Below, one piece after another: positions 9,752 through 17,100 of a DNA stretch of 24,412 nt (its first letter is position 1; each line of letters opens with the position of its first letter). The DNA is from Chara braunii (taxonomy: Eukaryota > Streptophyta > Charophyceae > Charales > Characeae). Where the stretch lies: assembly GCA_003427395.1 (NCBI GenBank), contig BFEA01000260.1, forward strand, positions 1,912,021 through 1,936,432, read 5' to 3'. The notes under the pieces are model-generated. The model saw only the letters and a program-made list of their open reading frames with translations. It was not told the origin of the DNA and made no database searches. Position numbers and translations under genes: made by a program.

Positions 9752-9754
9752 TTT

Positions 9755-10285
9755 GTGGCGGGTATCGGAACGTATCCTGGCGGGCGTCAGAGAAAGGAGG
9801 GTGGGTGACTGTAGGCATCCCAATCCCAAGAGAGGGGGAAAAGGTGGATTTTTAGGCTGCAAAAGCGAGGCAGGCTTTGGAGATAGGCGTGGTGTATTTT
9901 GTATTTTCGCATATTCATTCATGCTTCATTCATGCTTCATCGCACGATCACGCGTCGAGTGACAGTGATTGATGCCAACTGCAACCTGTCAAGGAGGGTG
10001 GTGAGTCATCCATCCCCCCTTCTTTCTCGTGCAACAACCAATTAGACATTTCTATTCTATCTATCTATCTATTTCCTCAGGACCCTCTTCTGCACCCTGT
10101 TGTCTCCCCTCCCGGCCTCCTCTTCCTCTGTCCTTTCTCGTCGTGCCTTCACCTACTTCCTGCACTCCCTTTGTCTACCCGTCTTCCTCCTCCGCTTCTT
10201 TCTCTTCCTGTTTTCCACCCCCCCTTGTACGCCTTCTGCCCTTGCTCCTAGCCCTTCGCTGGTTTGCTCTCATCTGCATACACCG

Positions 10286-10288
<3 letters not shown>
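9755..10288. other. No recognised gene; short CTAT repeat
   Basis: This unassigned stretch has a CTAT tetranucleotide run near 10055-10072 and then a pyrimidine-rich tract leading into the compound microsatellite. The open frames through it are Ser/Pro/Leu-rich translations of CT-rich DNA and not credible genes. Confidence 0.4.
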
Positions 10289-10372
<84 letters not shown>

Positions 10373-10393
10373 GGGGGGGGGGGGGGGGGGGGG
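10289..10393 (+). repeat. Compound microsatellite (TC)n(AC)n with a G22 run
   Basis: About 21 TC units (10289-10330) pass directly into about 19 AC units (10331-10368), and after AGA into 22 consecutive G (10372-10393). Open frames across it in all six readings are artefacts of the repeats. Confidence 0.97.
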
Positions 10394-10502
10394 AAGGAGT
10401 GATCGAGAGAGAGGTAGGTGGGACTCCACCAGTCAGTCAGCGTCCACAGGACATGAAAAATGGCCGAAATCTGATAACGATTTACACTTGAGTATTGATA
10501 AT

Positions 10503-10784
10503 CTGAGGGCACACTCAGTCACGCTATTCAGCCTCGGAGTTATATGGTTTCCTCATAGTTGCTGTCAAATGCATCCAAAGGTGGGCGTAATTGCGACCAG
10601 ATGCATCCAGATGCTCCCTAGTGTGGGGAGAATGTGCGGTGATAGAAGATTTCCTTTGCCTGCTCCTCTTATGGTAGCTGATTCAGGGCAAACTCACACT
10701 GGTAGCACTTCCTTGACGGAATCTAGTCGTGATGGCGGTAATATACATACTTGTGAAAGAGTCGTAGTGTGAGTATGCCCGTAA
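10503..10784. mobile_element. MITE family III, copy 1, about 280 bp (diverged)
   Basis: The left end CTGAGGGCACACTCA pairs, inverted, with the right end GTGTGAGTATGCCCGTAA. The same terminal motif bounds the element at 13712-13891. The interior shares GGGCGTAATT and CAGATGCATCCAG-like motifs with that copy. The ends are imperfect, so the boundaries are approximate. Confidence 0.45.
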
Positions 10785-10805
10785 CGTTGTCCTACAGACT
10801 CTGCT

Positions 10806-10990
10806 TTCCTCCTCCTCCTCCTCCGCCGCCTCTTCCTGCTCCTCCTGCTCCTCTTCCTCCTCTTCCTCATCCTCGCCCTCCTCCTCCTCCTCCTCGTCCT
10901 CTCTCCTTCTCCTCTTCCTGCTCCTCCTCCTCTTCATTTCTCCTCCTCCTCCTCCTCCTCTCTCCTCCTCCTCCTCCTGGTCCTCCTCTG
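10806..10990 (+). repeat. Polypyrimidine (CCT-rich) tract
   Basis: About 185 bases are almost entirely C and T, mostly CTC/CCT triplets, interrupted by a few G. One strand is thus nearly pure purine. Such tracts can form intramolecular triplex (H-DNA). The Glu/Arg-rich and Pro-rich peptides predicted across it are artefacts of composition. Confidence 0.9.
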
Positions 10991-11658
10991 CCAAACCCCA
11001 GACGTTGTCTCTCTTCTCTTCTGTTCGTTCTTGAAGGTGACTTCTGCCCTCTTGTGTGTGTGACATCAATGGCCATAATACTAATAACTATACTTACCGT
11101 AATATTTAAGTAGTCGTCAATAGTTAATTAATTAATGAAATTGTGGGACCGGGTGTTGGCGGTACCGAGGGTACGTCTGGGTTGGCCTGGCTTGACCTTT
11201 TTTTCCATTTTTTTTGCCTCGAGTCCCTTGATAATACTGTAATTCATGTCTAACTGAATGAATAGTATTTAAACTTGTTTGATGTGTTCCCCTTCATTGG
11301 TGCTAAATACTATGTGCGACTCGGCTTATCTACCTGTCTGTAATCATCATTCTCGTCATTTAATTCTCTATCCATTTCTGTATAATAAAAACAAATCAGA
11401 TATACTGAAGTCTGATGGGATCCCACCGCCCCCCGGCCCCCCCCTCCTCCCCCTCCCCCCCCCCTGATCGGACAGTCTCTCCAGCCAGCCGCCAGGGTTT
11501 TGGAAAGTCAGACAGTGCCACGTCAGCGGGGCCATATTAGCAGCCACGTCAGCTTCCATGTCAGCGATCGAACCATCGAATCACTCCTCCTTTGGGACAA
11601 TCGGACGCTCCAACGGTGCACACATGCACCCACGCACTCACTCACCCAACATACACAC
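10991..11658. other. No recognised gene; CCACGTCAGC motif trio
   Basis: Nothing coding is recognised. A C-rich run lies at 11427-11464. CCACGTCAGC occurs at 11518 and 11544, with CCATGTCAGC at 11556, the reverse complement of the motif clustered at 5639-5819. The sequence becomes AC-rich just before the gap. Confidence 0.4.
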
Positions 11659-12559
11659 NNNNNNNNNNNNNNNNNNNNNNNNNNNNNNNNNNNNNNNNNN
11701 NNNNNNNNNNNNNNNNNNNNNNNNNNNNNNNNNNNNNNNNNNNNNNNNNNNNNNNNNNNNNNNNNNNNNNNNNNNNNNNNNNNNNNNNNNNNNNNNNNNN
11801 NNNNNNNNNNNNNNNNNNNNNNNNNNNNNNNNNNNNNNNNNNNNNNNNNNNNNNNNNNNNNNNNNNNNNNNNNNNNNNNNNNNNNNNNNNNNNNNNNNNN
11901 NNNNNNNNNNNNNNNNNNNNNNNNNNNNNNNNNNNNNNNNNNNNNNNNNNNNNNNNNNNNNNNNNNNNNNNNNNNNNNNNNNNNNNNNNNNNNNNNNNNN
12001 NNNNNNNNNNNNNNNNNNNNNNNNNNNNNNNNNNNNNNNNNNNNNNNNNNNNNNNNNNNNNNNNNNNNNNNNNNNNNNNNNNNNNNNNNNNNNNNNNNNN
12101 NNNNNNNNNNNNNNNNNNNNNNNNNNNNNNNNNNNNNNNNNNNNNNNNNNNNNNNNNNNNNNNNNNNNNNNNNNNNNNNNNNNNNNNNNNNNNNNNNNNN
12201 NNNNNNNNNNNNNNNNNNNNNNNNNNNNNNNNNNNNNNNNNNNNNNNNNNNNNNNNNNNNNNNNNNNNNNNNNNNNNNNNNNNNNNNNNNNNNNNNNNNN
12301 NNNNNNNNNNNNNNNNNNNNNNNNNNNNNNNNNNNNNNNNNNNNNNNNNNNNNNNNNNNNNNNNNNNNNNNNNNNNNNNNNNNNNNNNNNNNNNNNNNNN
12401 NNNNNNNNNNNNNNNNNNNNNNNNNNNNNNNNNNNNNNNNNNNNNNNNNNNNNNNNNNNNNNNNNNNNNNNNNNNNNNNNNNNNNNNNNNNNNNNNNNNN
12501 NNNNNNNNNNNNNNNNNNNNNNNNNNNNNNNNNNNNNNNNNNNNNNNNNNNNNNNNNNN
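11659..12559. other. Assembly gap of 901 N
   Basis: The gap is bordered by AC-rich sequence on the left and a pure AC run on the right, so the missing sequence is probably largely an AC microsatellite that could not be assembled. All long frames crossing it are meaningless. Confidence 0.99.

Positions 12560-12636
<77 letters not shown>
12560..12636 (+). repeat. (AC)n microsatellite bordering the gap
   Basis: About 38 AC units are followed by an imperfect tail with AAACACAC and ATACACAG. Confidence 0.97.
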
Positions 12637-12648
<12 letters not shown>

Positions 12649-12811
12649 TACACAGAGGCACACCCCTTTGCAAGCTCTCGAATTCGATACAAATGGCCGT
12701 CTTTCTGAATTCCATACAACTGGGCGTCTTTCTGATCCATAGACGAGGACGCACATGGTCGATGCACATGTTGTACGGAGTATCTTTTGACACGCGGCCT
12801 ACCGATTGTCA

Positions 12812-13205
12812 TCATCTTCATCTGTGCATACACGTGTCCTGCTGCTTATCGTCTGCAGACACGCGTCATTCTGGTTAGTGTCTGCACACGCGCCTCCGAG
12901 TCATACGCTTACCATCTGTGCATACACGTGTCGTGCTGCTTATCATCTGTGGATACACGTGTCCTGCTGCTTATCATCTGTGCATACACGTGTCCTGCTG
13001 CTTATCATCCGTGCATACACGTGTCCTGCTGCTTATCTATAGATTATCCATCTTCTGCACACATGGTGTATAACGATCTTCTGCACATACACGCCCCCTA
13101 CTGATTATCTTCTGCTCACACGTGCCCGAACTGTTATCTCTGCATACACTTGTCCTACTGCCGTGCGCGCACACGTGGCCTATCTTCTGCACACACGGGA
13201 CCCGC
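12812..13205 (+). repeat. 31-bp minisatellite containing CACGTG
   Basis: The best-preserved units start (at GTC) at 12930, 12961, 12992 and 13023, exactly 31 bases apart, with the shared text TGCATACACGTGTCCTGCTG followed by CTTATCATC. Degenerate units extend to about 12812 on the left and 13205 on the right (TCTGCACACACG and similar). Most units carry the palindrome ACACGTGT, that is, a G-box core CACGTG. Because 31 is not a multiple of three, the Cys/His-rich peptides predicted across it are not selected coding sequence. Confidence 0.85.
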
Positions 13206-13218
13206 CATGTCTGTCTTG

Positions 13219-13292
<74 letters not shown>
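13219..13292 (+). repeat. Compound (AC)n(AG)n microsatellite
   Basis: About 8 AC units pass directly into about 28 AG units. Confidence 0.97.
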
Positions 13293-13296
<4 letters not shown>

Positions 13297-13711
13297 GTGC
13301 TGAGTGCCTCGTGGCAAGTTGTTGTGTGCCACTCTTGTTTTGTTCAGTTGTCTTTTTCTCCTTAATCAGGGTTGGCGTCTTGTTCTTTGGTTTCTTTTTT
13401 TACCTCGTTTTCTTTTTTTTCCCCTCGTTTTCTTTTTTTTCCCCTCTTGTTTGTTTTTTGTTGGGAAGAAGGGAGAGCGATGGGGAGGGAGGCGGCCCAC
13501 ACGATCGGTGTCACGTGGCACGCTTCTAGGGCCCATTGTCCTTTTTCATTGTTTTTTTTGGTGCCTCGTTTCCTTTTGCTGTAGGCTCTTCGTCTCTGTT
13601 GCCGTTGTAGTACTCCTCCTCGTTGACAACCAACTTCATTGTCTGCTTTTTTTTTTTTTTTTTTTTTTTTCCATTAGCGTAATAAGTAGTGACCTTTCTC
13701 TAACGTATTGC
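13293..13711. other. T-rich stretch, no gene
   Basis: A 20-bp unit CTCGTTTTCTTTTTTTTCCC is tandemly repeated at about 13404-13443, and a T run of about 26 lies near 13647-13672. Phe/Leu-rich frames here are composition artefacts. Confidence 0.5.
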
Positions 13712-13891
13712 CTGAGGGCATATTCACACAAAGACTTTCTTTTCCTTATTAATGGGCGTAAATTCAGTCAGATTCATACAGGTCTGGGGCCGTAAATGCA
13801 GTCAGATTCATACAGGTCTGGGGCCGTAAATGCAGTCAGATACATTTAATAGTATTTTATACAGTGCTAGTTAGTGTGAGTGCGCCCTGAG
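13712..13891. mobile_element. MITE family III, copy 2, 180 bp
   Basis: The left end CTGAGGGCATATTCACAC and the right end GTGTGAGTGCGCCCTGAG are inverted repeats with four mismatches over 18 bases. The interior contains a 34-bp tandem repeat (13757-13790 and 13791-13824, then a partial third unit) reading CGTAAAT(T/G)CAGTCAGATTCA and onward. The same terminal motif bounds copy 1 at 10503-10784. Confidence 0.55.
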
Positions 13892-14382
13892 ATTAAGTAC
13901 GTTAGTTGTCGATTAAGGCGGGAAAGTTTGACAGGATAGAAGCCCGCAGGTGAAAAGAACCTAGACTAGGCTACCAGAGTGTGCTTCGACAGAACAAGGA
14001 TTTGCTATAAAAAAAAAAAGAGATGATCTTCATAAATTAGCTGTGAATCAAATCGTAGCTTTTCTCATTACCGTTGCCCGGGGCAAGCTGCCCGGCCGGG
14101 CAAAAAAAAAAAACTCAAAAAAAAAAAAAAGTTTTATTTTTTTATTTTAAATTTGGTAAAGAATTTCGATGTGACCCTGAGGCAAACGTTGTTCAGTTTA
14201 TTTTTGTGCATCACATAGTTTTTCTTTCAGATTTTTTTTTTTTTTTTTTTTCCCTGGACCCTTCGCTGGTCCTCGCACGGCCTGGCCGCCCGGTGAAAGA
14301 AGGTGACCCGGGCATCCCAGCTGGCAGCCCAGCACCACTTGCCCCTCTCGTTCGATGATTTTTCCAATCGAGCAGCACATCC
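13892..14382. other. Homopolymer-rich stretch with GC-rich palindromes, no gene
   Basis: Poly(A) runs at 14102-14131 follow two adjacent GC palindromes (GCCCGGGGC and GCCCGGCCGGGC, about 14076-14101). A poly(T) run at about 14232-14252 precedes another GC-rich patch (14253-14340) with CCCGGGC. The arrangement might be a decayed short element; no ends could be assigned. Confidence 0.35.
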
Positions 14383-14440
14383 TCAGGGTAGATGTCTTTT
14401 TTTTTTTTTTTTTTTTTTTGCCTTCTGTCAGGGTAGATGT
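14383..14440 (-). mobile_element. Micro-retroinsertion: poly(A) tail with 13-bp target duplication (I)
   Basis: TCAGGGTAGATGT occurs at 14383-14395 and again at 14428-14440. Between the copies are only 32 bases, which on the minus strand read CAGAAGGC, then 23 A, then G. A poly(A) stretch bounded by an exact 13-bp direct repeat is the signature of LINE-type target-primed reverse transcription that ended almost immediately. Confidence 0.65.
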
Positions 14441-14517
14441 TGAACATCAACTGAAGTTCAAATTGTGCCTGCTTACTCTAGTCGCTGGCTTTGAAATGAG
14501 CTTTTTTCAGATAAGGT

Positions 14518-14570
14518 AAATCCTGTTCCTTCTCCAAAAAAAATAAAATAAAAAAAATCCTGTTCCTTCT
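14518..14570 (+). mobile_element. Micro-retroinsertion: A-rich insert with 16-bp target duplication (II)
   Basis: AAATCCTGTTCCTTCT occurs at 14518-14533 and 14555-14570. The insert between is CC followed by A-rich sequence with two T interruptions (14534-14554). This again fits a minimal target-primed reverse transcription event, here with the tail on the plus strand; slipped duplication is the alternative. Confidence 0.6.
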
Positions 14571-14689
14571 GAGCATCAAGAGGTTCCTACATAATAGTCT
14601 AATATAGATACGTGGAATTCATCATCTATGCGGCCTTCACCATTATATCAATCTAATCTATTTCGGCCGCCGCGGTGGGTGCCGAAGGG

Positions 14690-15190
14690 TGTCTCCAACA
14701 TTTTTTGTTGTCCTCATAATAATTTGTACTGTAAACACAGCCCTCCCAATCAATCACCCAGATATTCGTTGTCGATGTGTCCCTTTTGTGCGCAAGGACG
14801 CTATCAGGAGAGCATGATGGCGCGAACTGTGATGAACGTCCTGCTGTTTTTTTTTTTGACATGTGGACAGCAGCATGTCCGTTGTCAGGACTGTGTAGAT
14901 GGGCTGGGATGGGATGGGATGGGATGGGATGGGATGGGCCGTGCTAGGTAGCCGGCCTGCTGAATGGTGAATAGAATCAGCATGTCCTTTCTCAGGACTG
15001 TTTTGGTGGGATGGGATGGGATGGGCCGTGCTAGGTAGCCGGCCTGCTGAATGGTGAATAGAATCAGCATGTCCTTTGTCAGGACTGTTTTGGTGGGATG
15101 GGATGGGATGGCGCAGCTCTCTGCCTGGGTTATCCTTGTGAACCCGCATCCACGTCATCCTCAGCGTGCCTGTCCTATCTGTGGGGTTGG
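14690..15190 (+). pseudogene. Tandem RING-finger-like gene fragment, copy 1, expanded and broken
   Basis: The DNA matches the copy at 17505-17895. It has TGT-CCC-TTT-TGT (Cys-Pro-Phe-Cys, 14778-14789), then AACTGTGATGAACGTCCTGCT (CDERPA) in a shifted frame, then CATGTCC...CAGGACTG, the His/Cys part of the RING, and finally TGT-CCT-ATC-TGT (Cys-Pro-Ile-Cys, 15171-15182), the usual C-terminal RING pair. Between the His/Cys part and CPIC the sequence is inflated by tandem repeats and GGGAT arrays (14871-15117), and frame changes break it. RING domains bind two zinc ions and usually recruit E2 ubiquitin-conjugating enzymes; that role is family knowledge and this copy cannot make such a protein. 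The 5' part seen in the other copy (first finger) is missing or unrecognisable here. Confidence 0.5.
14871..15117 (+). repeat. Tandem repeat with (GGGAT)n arrays inside the RING fragment
   Basis: CAGCATGTCC starts at 14871, 14978 and 15065, giving units of 107 and 87 bases, followed by a shorter third unit. Each carries a GGGAT array: seven G3 runs at 14906-14938, four at 15008-15025 and three plus a partial one at 15095-15111. The length difference between units is due to the array. The unit also contains GCCGTGCTAGGTAGCCGGCC and a GAATGGTGAATAGAATCAG tail. The plus strand can form G-quadruplexes at these arrays. Confidence 0.85.
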
Positions 15191-15419
15191 GGGCTCCGCT
15201 TGCTGAATGGTCAATAGAATCAAAAAAAAAAACTGATGCAATTTGTCCAATAGTTACATAGGGTGCTTCCACAGGTTGACATCCAATCCAGCCTAAAAGT
15301 AAACAATCTGCCACAAGTAACCAAAAAAGTTTTTGATGAATGGGTCTAAAAGTTGAACTTCGTACATATGAAGTGTTAATAAAAGGTACAGATAAAGCTT
15401 TCGGCACTGCCCTCAGCGT
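15191..15419. other. No recognised gene
   Basis: This short AT-rich interval lies between the RING fragment and the first ribozyme-bearing module. It contains an 11-base A run near 15221 and a further GCTTGCTGAATGGTCAATAGAATCA, a partial copy of the tail of the tandem unit upstream. Confidence 0.3.
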
Positions 15420-15660
15420 GCCTGTTCCCTTCCTCTTTTCTTTGCCTCTTTTGCCTTTTGACTGTGTGCAAGTGGGTGGATATGACACACGGGGGTGGGG
15501 GCAGCCGCCACTCGACCTACATCCACGTGGGCGGCCTTGTACGCAAGAGGTTCTGAACAGGGGGAGTTGTAAGGAAGAAGATAAAAAAACGAATTGATTT
15601 CTTTCTTGTTTTCCTTCTGTCTTTTTCGCCTTCGCGCTCTGATATCTCTGTGACGATATA
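15420..15660 (+). repeat. Module block A, copy 1
   Basis: This block starts near TGTTCCCTTCCTC and ends with GCGCTCTGATATCTCTGTGACG. The core is GCAAGTGGGTGGATATGACA followed by CACGGGGGTGGGGGCAGCCG, CATCCACGTGGGCGGCC and GAGGTTCTGAACAGGGGGAG. It has no protein-coding signature. Other copies: 16333-16560 (+), 16858-17100 (-), 18100-18330 (+), 18551-18630 (+, 3' end only), 18998-19145 (-) and 19345-19500 (+). Confidence 0.8.
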
Positions 15661-15671
15661 TATATCAGTGA

Positions 15672-15748
15672 GGGGATTCTGCAGACTGTTAGGGTTCAGC
15701 CTCCTGATGAGTCGGTGAAACTCCGACGAAACAGTTTGTCACAGCCCC
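15672..15748 (+). ncRNA. Type III hammerhead ribozyme, copy 1
   Basis: The core is complete: CTGATGA (15704-15710), stem II GTCGG/CCGAC (15711-15715 with 15723-15727) closed by a 7-nt loop, GAAA (15728-15731), and stem III ACTG/CAGT (15685-15688 with 15732-15735). Position 16.1 is T15689 and the nucleotide before the predicted cut is T15690 (GUU triplet; the NUH rule is satisfied although GUC is commoner). Stem III is extended outward by CTG/CAG and GGGG (15672-15675)/CCCC (15745-15748). Stem I is weaker than in copy 2: one G is missing from its 5' arm (AGGG against CCTC, loop TTCAG). The ribozyme would self-cleave its own transcript. Chance occurrence of this core with two correctly paired stems is very unlikely. 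Confidence 0.85.
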
Positions 15749-15830
15749 TCGTTTGTTGTCCTCTTCTCTCTCTCTGCCGACGGTTTACCGGGCAGTTCTG
15801 TTTGTGACGATATATATATATATCTGTTAT

Positions 15831-16332
15831 TATATATATATTTGTGACGATATATTATATTATATATATATATAAATCTGTTATTATTTTTTTGAGCGTT
15901 AAAGTTAAAGGCGATAACACCATCCAGATTTTTCTCTTTAATGTTCCCCATTGTTGGGGTGTTGCGTTTTGCGGGCCTACTGAATGGTTCCGTTTTCTTA
16001 CTATGGATATGGTAGAATGTTTGTTTTGTGAATCTTGTCTGCTTCGATTCTGTCTATTGGGCATCCTGGTTGGTTGTTTTCCCGTGTTCGGCCTTTTGAG
16101 TGCGGGCCGGTGCTTGTATGTGGGAATCGTCATCCGGGATTGTCTTCTCTTTTTCTTTGGTTGTCACACTGTGGATCGGAGCTTCTTTGATTTTTTTGCA
16201 GACAAGAATGTTTTGACATCCTGGTTGGTCTTGTCCCGTCGTTCGGCCTGTGGTGCAAGGGCGGTGCTTGCATGGGGGACTTGTCATCTGGGATCTGTGT
16301 TGTTGCCCCCTGTTCTGTTTTATTTGGCTGTT
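15831..16332 (+). repeat. Interior with AT repeats and about 155-bp tandem units
   Basis: After TA-rich sequence (about 15808-15875) the stretch contains two tandem related units starting CATCCTGGTTGGT at 16063 and 16218. Each continues with CCCGT.GTTCGGCCT, GGTGCTTG.ATG.GGGA and GTCATC.GGGAT. A third related unit occurs at 19230-19320 and further ones inverted at 17100-17380. The 205-codon open frame across it (15844-16461) is Leu/Phe/Cys-rich and has no domain I recognise; the inverted copy reads in other frames, so coding is doubtful. Confidence 0.6.
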
Positions 16333-16560
16333 CCCCTCCTCTCGTCTTTGCCTCTTTGCCTTTTGGCTGTGTGCAAGTGGGTCGATATGACACACGGGGG
16401 TGGGGGCAGCCGCCGCTCAACCTACATCCACGTGGGCGGCCTTGTACGCAAGAGGTTCTGAACAGGGGGAGTTGTAAGGAAGAATATTAAAAATGAATTG
16501 ATATCTTTTTTGTTTTTCTTTGTTTTTTACCGTTTTTGTGCTCTGATATTTATGTGACGA
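16333..16560 (+). repeat. Module block A, copy 2
   Basis: Closely similar to copy 1 from TGTTCCCCTCCTCTCG to CTCTGATATTTATGTGACG. It forms the inner part of the left arm of the large inverted repeat with 16858-17335. Confidence 0.8.
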
Positions 16561-16713
16561 TATATATATATATCATATAGATATATATATGTATAATGGG
16601 GTGTGAACCCACAGCGGTTGGTGCCCACCTCAGGGTATCAGTTGTCGGGCACTCGTTGATGCTTAACCAGAACGGGGGTTAAGGTGGATTATCACTTACA
16701 GTGTAATCAGTTA

Positions 16714-16791
16714 GGGGATTCTGCAGACTGTTGAGGGTTCAGCCTCCTGATGAGTCGGTGAAAATCCGACGAAACAGCTTGCCACAGCCCC
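16714..16791 (+). ncRNA. Type III hammerhead ribozyme, copy 2 (best preserved)
   Basis: All three stems can be drawn. Stem I is GAGG (16733-16736) with CCTC (16743-16746) and loop GTTCAG. The core CTGATGA is at 16747-16753. Stem II is GTCGG (16754-16758) with CCGAC (16766-16770) and a 7-nt loop. GAAA is at 16771-16774. Stem III is CTG (16728-16730) with CAG (16775-16777), T16731 opposite the last A of GAAA, the next outer pair being an A-C mismatch. Outer helices CTG/CAG and GGGG (16714-16717)/CCCC (16788-16791) reinforce stem III, which may allow monomer activity. The predicted cut follows T16732. Changes relative to copy 1 in loop II (A for C) do not disturb pairing. Function is inferred from the conserved motif and has not been tested. 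Confidence 0.9.
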
Positions 16792-16857
16792 TCGTTTGTT
16801 GTCCTCTTCTCTGACTACGGTTTACCGGGCAGCTCTGTTTGACTATATGTATATATT

Positions 16858-17100
16858 GTCACAGGAAATCAGAGCGCCAAAGCGAAAAAAACAGAAAGAA
16901 AACAAGGAAAACAGAAAAAACGTAATTCGTTTTTATCTTCTTCCTTACAACTCCCCCTGTTCAGAACCTCTTGCGTACAAGGCCGCCCACGTGGATGTAG
17001 GTTGAGCTGCGGCTGCCCCCACCCCCGTGTGTCATATCGACCCACTTGCACACAGCCAAAAGGCAAAGAGGCAAAGAAGAGAGGAAGGGAACAGCCAAAT
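16858..17100 (-). repeat. Module block A, inverted copy 3
   Basis: On the minus strand it reads from about 17100 leftward as TGTTCCCTTCCTCTCTTCTTTGCC through the GTGTGCAAGTGGGT block to CGCTCTGATTTCCTGTGACAATATATA at 16858. It begins immediately after the downstream flank of hammerhead copy 2, so that copy is joined head to head to an inverted module. Confidence 0.8.

Larger units (their letters stand above)
15420..16857 (+). mobile_element. Candidate retrozyme-like element with two hammerhead-bearing direct repeats
   Basis: Two direct repeats of a composite module lie here. Each consists of a block beginning TGTTCCC(T/C)TCCTCT, the segment GTGTGCAAGTGGGT...CGTGGGCGGCCTTGTACGC, GTGACGATATATATA, a hammerhead ribozyme, and CACAGCCCCTCGTTTGTTGT...TACCGGGCAG. 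Copy 1 covers about 15420-15830 and copy 2 about 16333-16857 (with about 120 extra bases before the ribozyme). The roughly 500 bases between them encode no recognisable protein. A non-coding 1-1.5-kb element with LTR-like repeats of a few hundred bases, each with a type III hammerhead, is the plan of plant retrozymes, which depend on Ty3/gypsy machinery. I could not find a convincing primer-binding site, polypurine tract or target-site duplication, and neighbouring inverted copies complicate the boundaries. Simple tandem duplication of the module is an alternative. Confidence 0.4.

Noticed and set aside
10029-11113. Frames of 100-247 codons rich in Ser/Leu, His/Thr, Glu or Pro
   Set aside because: They translate TC, AC, G and CCT repeats in every frame and show no non-repetitive protein signature.
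11500-12878. Long open frames of 370-436 codons
   Set aside because: They are open only because they cross 901 N and pure AC repeats.
12812-13205. CRISPR-like array of 31-bp repeats
   Set aside because: Units are contiguous with no unique spacers, and the host is a eukaryote. It is a minisatellite.
14076-14345. Short transposon bounded by GGGGCAAG-type ends
   Set aside because: Only about 8 bases match between the ends and no target duplication was seen.
14906-14938. Telomere-like repeat
   Set aside because: GGGAT is not a known plant or algal telomere unit and lies within a coding-derived tandem repeat.
15844-16461. 205-codon ORF as a membrane protein gene
   Set aside because: It spans AT repeats and tandem units. 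The inverted copy is read in different frames, so the hydrophobic composition reflects T-rich DNA.
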